A stretch of DNA of 64,000 nucleotides, from assembly GCA_002292285.1 (NCBI GenBank), contig DBBP01000008.1, positions 248,001-312,000 on the forward strand, in the 5' to 3' direction. Below are positions 59,975 through 64,000 of this stretch, piece after piece. The first letter of the stretch is position 1, and every line of letters starts with the position of its first letter. The notes below the pieces were generated by a model, which worked only from the letters and a program-made list of their open reading frames with translations, was not told the DNA's origin and searched no databases. Both the position numbers and the translations under genes were made by a program. The stretch comes from Proteobacteria bacterium UBA981 (GTDB lineage Bacteria > Pseudomonadota > Gammaproteobacteria > Ga0077536).

Positions 59975-60880
59975 TTAGATTCCGAGCTTCGGCCGCACCC
60001 ATTCTGCCATGCGGTTGACTGCATCATCGGCCTCCGGCGCGCGACCGGCCATAAACTGAAACACATGCTGCATTTCGGGGAACACATCGCACTTCACATC
60101 CACCCCGGCCGCCTGCATGCGCTCCGCACCGCGACGGGCGTCATCGAGTAGCACTTCATAACCCCCAACCTGAATGTAAGTCGGTGGGAAACCTGCATAA
60201 TCGCCATAGAGCGGGTTCACATAAGGATCGCGGGCCGACGTGTCGCCGATATACATCTGGCTCATTCCCAGTGACATTTCGGCTTTTATCAGACGTTCAA
60301 CTTTGGCATTGGTTTTAAAACTTTCCGCCGTCGCTTCCATGTCATACCACGGTGACATCGGCATGACCGCAGCAGGTAAATCGATACCCTTCTCGCGCAT
60401 AGCAAGCACGACTGCGGTGCACAGATTGCCGCCCGCAGAATCACCAACACTGGCAATTTTGTTTGCCGGGATGCCCTGACCCAGCAACCACTGGTAGACC
60501 TTAATGCCTTCGTTGATCTGCGACGGGTGTTGCGCCTCGGGTGCGCGTGCGTAGTCAACAATCAAACTGCGGCAACCGACCGCCTTAGCGAGATGGGCGA
60601 ACAGTTTGCGATGTGAAAAACGTGAGCCAGTCACGCAGCCACCGCCGTGGAACGCTAACAGCACTGCATCATTGTTACATCCGTTCGGCACTGCCCACAG
60701 ACATGGTGTGCCGTCGGCATCGGTTTCCAGATAATCGACGCCGCCGGGATCTGCGGCGAGATCGCCACACTTTTCCAGCAGGTCTCGCATTTCGTCGAGT
60801 CCCATTTCCGGATTCGCTTCCAGCGAAGCGACGAAACCGTCAAATAATTGATCAATGGCAGCGGCTTGTGGACTGGCCAT
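59975..60880 (-). CDS. Alpha/beta hydrolase of the hormone-sensitive-lipase (HSL) family
   Basis: This 301-residue protein has the HSL oxyanion motif FHGGGCVTGS near residue 78, nucleophile VGDSAGGNLCTAV near 148, Asp in VGGYEVLLDDA near 244 and His in EMQHVFQF near 273. Esterases of this family split short acyl esters. ATG 60880 has AGGGGA upstream. It is 49 bp downstream of the phosphotransferase-like gene and so probably belongs to the same minus-strand operon (ligase / DUF6285 / phosphotransferase-like / esterase). Confidence 0.88.
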   Translation of the reverse strand: MASPQAAAIDQLFDGFVASLEANPEMGLDEMRDLLEKCGDLAADPGGVDYLETDADGTPCLWAVPNGCNNDAVLLAFHGGGCVTGSRFSHRKLFAHLAKAVGCRSLIVDYARAPEAQHPSQINEGIKVYQWLLGQGIPANKIASVGDSAGGNLCTAVVLAMREKGIDLPAAVMPMSPWYDMEATAESFKTNAKVERLIKAEMSLGMSQMYIGDTSARDPYVNPLYGDYAGFPPTYIQVGGYEVLLDDARRGAERMQAAGVDVKCDVFPEMQHVFQFMAGRAPEADDAVNRMAEWVRPKLGI

Positions 60881-60929
60881 AGAGTTTTCCCCTTATAAAG
60901 TGATTGATGCGATGGGCATCACCATGTTG

Positions 60930-61976
60930 CTAGAAACCGAGTTCAGTAGCAGCGCGCTCAAGTACGACCGGAACCGACCACGCTGTGCGCGCGAGACGGA
61001 TGTCATCGCTACGCCCGTTTGCGTAAAGCCCGGCCGCACTCATCCAGAATGCCACCGAGCGCATGGCGTACAGCGCGTTGTAGTACCGGCACGTTTCGAA
61101 ATCAATTGTGAAACCCGTCGCTGCTTCGTAGTCGCGAATAAATTCGTCACGCTCCACCAGATTCGACAGTAGTGATGTGCCCTCGCGGTTTAGATCACTC
61201 AGCACGTAGGCAACGTCATACATCGGATCACCGATCACTTGCAGCTCCCAATCGAGCACTGCATTCACCCGATCATCTTCTATCAATAAATTGCCTGTGC
61301 GATAAGCACCATGTACCAGGGTCAGTCGGTCAGTCGGCGGGATGTTTGTTTCCAACCAACAGATCAAATCTGTGAGGATGGGTTGCGGCGCGTAATCGGC
61401 ACTTTCGATCAAGTTCCGCCACTTGTCGATTTCACGCTGCGCGAAACCTGTTCCCGGTGCCGGGACATCGAGAAAGTCGAGCCCCGCCGCGCGCCAATCA
61501 AGGGTGTGCAAGGTCGCCAATGTGGTGGTGAAGCTGTTAGGTAGAGTCCCGCGTTCTGCGGCTGCCTGGTAAAAAGCCCGCCCTTCCCTTCCCCATGGGT
61601 TGGGGCAGCTGCCGGTCACTTTTTCCATCACCAGAAACGGCGCGCCAAGAATGTTCTCGTCGCGCTCAAACCAATAGGCCTTCGGTGTCGCCAATTCGGT
61701 ACGGTCAAGACATTCCAGGACCCGGAACTGTTCCTCGAGATCGGACAGATGTCGCAACAAGGCATTGCCCGGATCGCGCCGCAAACACAAACCCAGCTCC
61801 TGTGACTTGTCGTCCTCTGAATAACGGACATCGAACAGCCACGTTTCATGTGACCAGCCGACGGCAATGCGCTGAATATTGTGCAACTCGAAATTGCTGC
61901 CGTTCGTAAGTCGCGTGGCGAGATAGTCGATAATCGCCTGGCGAAGTTCCGGACTAGCCGTTTGCGCTTGCGTCAT
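60930..61976 (-). CDS. Aminoglycoside-phosphotransferase-fold protein with altered catalytic loop
   Basis: This 348-residue protein is like ACAD10/phosphotransferase-family proteins linked to acyl-CoA catabolism. Kinase-like landmarks are GWSHETWLFDVRY near residue 40, LVMEKVTGSCP near 115, catalytic-loop LVHGAYRTGNLL near 222, and metal-binding AVLDWELQVIGDP near 240. The loop normally reads HGDxxxxN. Here the Asp is Ala224, so phosphotransfer may be lost or altered, while the Asn and the later DWE Asp are kept. ATG overlaps the preceding stop by 4 bp (ATGA). Confidence 0.85.
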   Translation of the reverse strand: MTQAQTASPELRQAIIDYLATRLTNGSNFELHNIQRIAVGWSHETWLFDVRYSEDDKSQELGLCLRRDPGNALLRHLSDLEEQFRVLECLDRTELATPKAYWFERDENILGAPFLVMEKVTGSCPNPWGREGRAFYQAAAERGTLPNSFTTTLATLHTLDWRAAGLDFLDVPAPGTGFAQREIDKWRNLIESADYAPQPILTDLICWLETNIPPTDRLTLVHGAYRTGNLLIEDDRVNAVLDWELQVIGDPMYDVAYVLSDLNREGTSLLSNLVERDEFIRDYEAATGFTIDFETCRYYNALYAMRSVAFWMSAAGLYANGRSDDIRLARTAWSVPVVLERAATELGF

Positions 61977-62386
61977 CCCGCGTACTCAACTTGGCGATCG
62001 ATATTCGCGCGCATCGTTGTCCGTGTGCGCCCCAGCAGGGCGTCGAAATGTACCGCCCCTAGCGCGGCGCGGTTAGCGTAAAGTGCCTCCAGCCACCCAC
62101 ACAGGGCGTTGTCATCACGGGCCTCGGCGAGTTGGCGTGCAGCACTGGCCACCTCTTCCGGTACAGGTTTGGTAATTACTGATTCCGCAATATCGTCGAT
62201 TAGCAGGTTAAGGTCGTCGCCATTAGCTTGACGATGCCCGCTGGCAAGCGCGAGCTGCCGACTCAGTTTTTGTAATACCACCGCAGCCATGAAGGCCTGT
62301 GTCTTCGGATATTCGGAGTCAACCGCAGGGCCAATCTCCTGTTTGAGCGTCTTAGCGATGCGGTCGAGTAACTCGGCCTCGGTCAT
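61973..62386 (-). CDS. DUF6285-like small protein
   Basis: This 137-residue helical protein begins MTEAELLDRIAKTLKQEIGP, with QAFMAAVVLQKLSRQLALAS and a closing FDALLGRTRTTMRANIDRQV. The wording and location, directly before an APH-fold protein in an acyl-CoA operon, fit DUF6285. Function unknown. ATG 62386 overlaps the ligase stop (ATGA), and its own stop overlaps the next ATG, so all three are translationally coupled. An in-frame initiator at 62440 overlaps the ligase gene and is not used. Confidence 0.78.
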   Translation of the reverse strand: MTEAELLDRIAKTLKQEIGPAVDSEYPKTQAFMAAVVLQKLSRQLALASGHRQANGDDLNLLIDDIAESVITKPVPEEVASAARQLAEARDDNALCGWLEALYANRAALGAVHFDALLGRTRTTMRANIDRQVEYAG

Positions 62387-64000
62387 GCGTTTACTCCGTG
62401 GGTCGTTGTGACGCTCATGGGTTGCAACTGGCTGGCCCATTCACGCAACATGAATTTTTGAATTTTTCCGCTTGGTGTGCGCGGGAAGTCGTCGATGAGT
62501 TCGAGCCGCTCAGGCAGGTACTGCTTAATCAAACCATTCTCCGACAGGTAATCAATCATTGCGTCGAAATCGAGTTCACCGTGCGGCTTGAGCGAAATAT
62601 AGGCACAGCCTCGTTCGCCAAGTCGAGGGTCCGGCATCGCGACAATCGCCGCGTCCTGTACCGCCGGATGGCGATACAGTAATTCCTCAACTTCGACAAT
62701 CGGAATATTTTCCCCACCCCGAATAATAATGTCTTTCGACCGCCCGGTGATACGGATATACCCATCCTCATCCATGCGCGCGTTGTCTCCGGTGTCGAGC
62801 CAGAAATCAGCATCAACCGGGTACGCCTGCGGGCGTTTCAAATAGCCAACGAAGGTCGTCGCGCAGCGTGACTGCAGCCGCCCTTCTGTACCGGCAGCAA
62901 CCAGCGCATCATGGTCGTCGACCACCCGCACTTCCTGATGCGGTAACGCCCGGCCGTCCGTCTCGACGACTTTGTCAGTCGGATCTCCGGGGTAAGTGGC
63001 CGTAGTAATGCCCATCTCGGTCATGCCCCAGGCACTCATTACGTACATATTTGGATGCCGTTGTTGAGACTCCTGAATCAAAACGCGCGGAATCGGCGCG
63101 CCGGAACACAGGAACAAACGCAGGCAGGTCATGTCATGGTCTGCGACGCCGGGATTCTGCACTAGATCGATTAGAAACGGTGTGGAACCAAGTGTAATCG
63201 TACAGCGCTGTTCAGCGATCAACTGTGCGGCAAGAAGCGGCTCCCAAACGTCCTGCAAGACGCATTTGCAATGCTTGAACAGGGACAAAACGGTGGCGTA
63301 CATGAAGCCAGTTTGGTGGGCCAATGGCGACCCCATAAAAATGCTATCGCCATCGGCGAACCCGAACAATTCACTCGCCAATTGTGCTTTACAGAGCAAG
63401 GTATTGGCGGTGTGCATCACGCCTTTGGGCTCACCCGTCGTACCCGAGGTGTAAATGACTTCGGTAACATCGTCCGCGCTCGGACGCCGTTCCCGAAACA
63501 ATGCTGCGGAATCGGTGCGTTCTTCCCAGGCTTGCTCGAGCAAACATTTTTCGAACGATGTCTCGGCCTGTTCACCACCCACCACAAGCACGTATTCCAG
63601 ATGGGTGAGCTTGTCTTGCAGGGTCGCCGCCATTGCCGGGTAGTCGTGTGAGCGAAATTCCTTCGGCACTATTAATAACCGAGCTTCTGCAAGACCGAGC
63701 ATGAATTCAAGTTCGCGTTCGCGAAAAATTGGCATCAACGGATTGATCACCGCGCCGATCCGGACCAGCGCCGCATAGACCGCCGCATAATGCCACCAGT
63801 TGGGTAACTGCACGGCCACCACATCGCCGGGCTTGATGCCCATTGCTGCGAGCCCGCAAGCGATGCGAACCGACGCCTGCTGTAACTCGGCATAAGTCAT
63901 ATGCGTGCTGCGGCCCGTCATCGAGTTGTTATCGACGATAGCGAGCGCGTCGGGCCGAGCTGCCGCTGCTTCGTCCAGGTAGTCGCTGACCAAACGCCCT
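62383..64000 (-). CDS. Acyl-CoA ligase (AMP-forming), runs off the right edge
   Basis: The visible part is 538 codons and the frame is open to base 63999, so the start lies outside; the TTG at 63993 is internal in homologous sequence (RLVSDYLDEAAAARPD). Motifs present are P-loop IYTSGTTGEPKGVMH near 180, A5 MSAWGMTEMG, A7 FWLDTGDNARMDEDGY, hinge TGRSKDIIIRGGENI and C-terminal RTPSGKIQKFMLREW. It resembles cyclohexane-carboxylate-CoA-ligase-type and other acyl-CoA synthetases. First visible gene of a coupled operon with DUF6285-like, phosphotransferase-like and HSL-type hydrolase genes. Confidence 0.88.
   Translation of the reverse strand, partial: GRLVSDYLDEAAAARPDALAIVDNNSMTGRSTHMTYAELQQASVRIACGLAAMGIKPGDVVAVQLPNWWHYAAVYAALVRIGAVINPLMPIFRERELEFMLGLAEARLLIVPKEFRSHDYPAMAATLQDKLTHLEYVLVVGGEQAETSFEKCLLEQAWEERTDSAALFRERRPSADDVTEVIYTSGTTGEPKGVMHTANTLLCKAQLASELFGFADGDSIFMGSPLAHQTGFMYATVLSLFKHCKCVLQDVWEPLLAAQLIAEQRCTITLGSTPFLIDLVQNPGVADHDMTCLRLFLCSGAPIPRVLIQESQQRHPNMYVMSAWGMTEMGITTATYPGDPTDKVVETDGRALPHQEVRVVDDHDALVAAGTEGRLQSRCATTFVGYLKRPQAYPVDADFWLDTGDNARMDEDGYIRITGRSKDIIIRGGENIPIVEVEELLYRHPAVQDAAIVAMPDPRLGERGCAYISLKPHGELDFDAMIDYLSENGLIKQYLPERLELIDDFPRTPSGKIQKFMLREWASQLQPMSVTTTHGVNA

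Noticed and set aside
1..64000. CRISPR arrays, tRNA and rRNA genes, integrase or prophage
   Set aside because: No regularly spaced repeats, cloverleaf-like sequence, rRNA sequence or phage genes were seen; the RAYT is the only mobile element found.

Overview
The window is about 57% GC by eye and densely coded on both strands. I see no rRNA, tRNA or CRISPR array. The gene content points to a heterotrophic gammaproteobacterium, probably marine: hflK-hflC, an LpxR-like outer-membrane lipid A deacylase, a DUF5062-type small protein, a RAYT (REP-associated) transposase, and a class III-type polyhydroxyalkanoate (PHA) synthase locus. Many genes act on acyl-CoA, xenobiotic or lipid substrates: four acyl-CoA ligases, two class III CoA-transferases, an acyl-CoA dehydrogenase, two LLM flavin oxidoreductases, two nitroreductases, a nitronate monooxygenase, an amidase, a D-aminoacylase-type amidohydrolase and several alpha/beta hydrolases. 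The lineage is an inference from gene content only.

Layout. 1-3279: a PAS/GAF/GGDEF/EAL signalling gene, cut by one in-frame TAA and running off the left edge. 3449-6034: nitronate monooxygenase and acyl-CoA ligase. 6064-7389: a RAYT transposase with flanking repeats. 7442-15152: nitroreductase, DAHP synthase, GFA protein, LLM oxidoreductase, TauD-like dioxygenase, a protein of unknown function, a Nudix hydrolase, and a GST / small protein / hydrolase operon. 15585-16167: a carboxymuconolactone decarboxylase-family pseudogene broken by a 10-bp tandem duplication. 16188-19873: CoA-transferase / acyl-CoA dehydrogenase / CoA-transferase. 20062-27096: cupin, a PQQ quinohemoprotein resembling polyvinyl-alcohol dehydrogenase, amidase, two metallo-beta-lactamase-fold hydrolases and LpxR-like protein. 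27109-32561: a regulatory island of membrane Ser/Thr kinase, ECF sigma factor, anti-sigma factor and subtilase-like protein.

34193-38261 is the PHA locus: a PadR regulator, divergent from an operon of phasin, lipase-like hydrolase, a short PhaE/PhaR-like subunit, PhaC and a GNAT acetyltransferase, closed by a hairpin. A well-spaced promoter whose -35 overlaps a perfect palindrome sits in the divergent gap. 39493-43821: a five-gene plus-strand catabolic run (acetoacetate decarboxylase family, methyltransferase, SDR, MetX-like hydrolase, nitroreductase). 43866-47495: acyl-CoA ligase divergent from a second quinohemoprotein. 47.5-48.7 kb is gene-poor. 48735-51313: ligase and ketopantoate-reductase-like gene. 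51625-51642 is a perfect 18-bp palindrome just ahead of a cupin gene. 53057-57667: DUF5062-like, two-domain VOC, LLM oxidoreductase and amidohydrolase genes. 57868-59897: hflKC. 60930 to the right edge: a tightly coupled operon of acyl-CoA ligase (running off the edge), DUF6285-like protein and an aminoglycoside-phosphotransferase-fold protein that lacks the usual catalytic Asp.

The strongest candidates for something not well described are the PHA operon with its very short synthase partner and linked acetyltransferase, the kinase/sigma/anti-sigma/subtilase island (the subtilase lacks the usual oxyanion Asn), and the two sequence-level lesions (in-frame TAA and 10-bp duplication).
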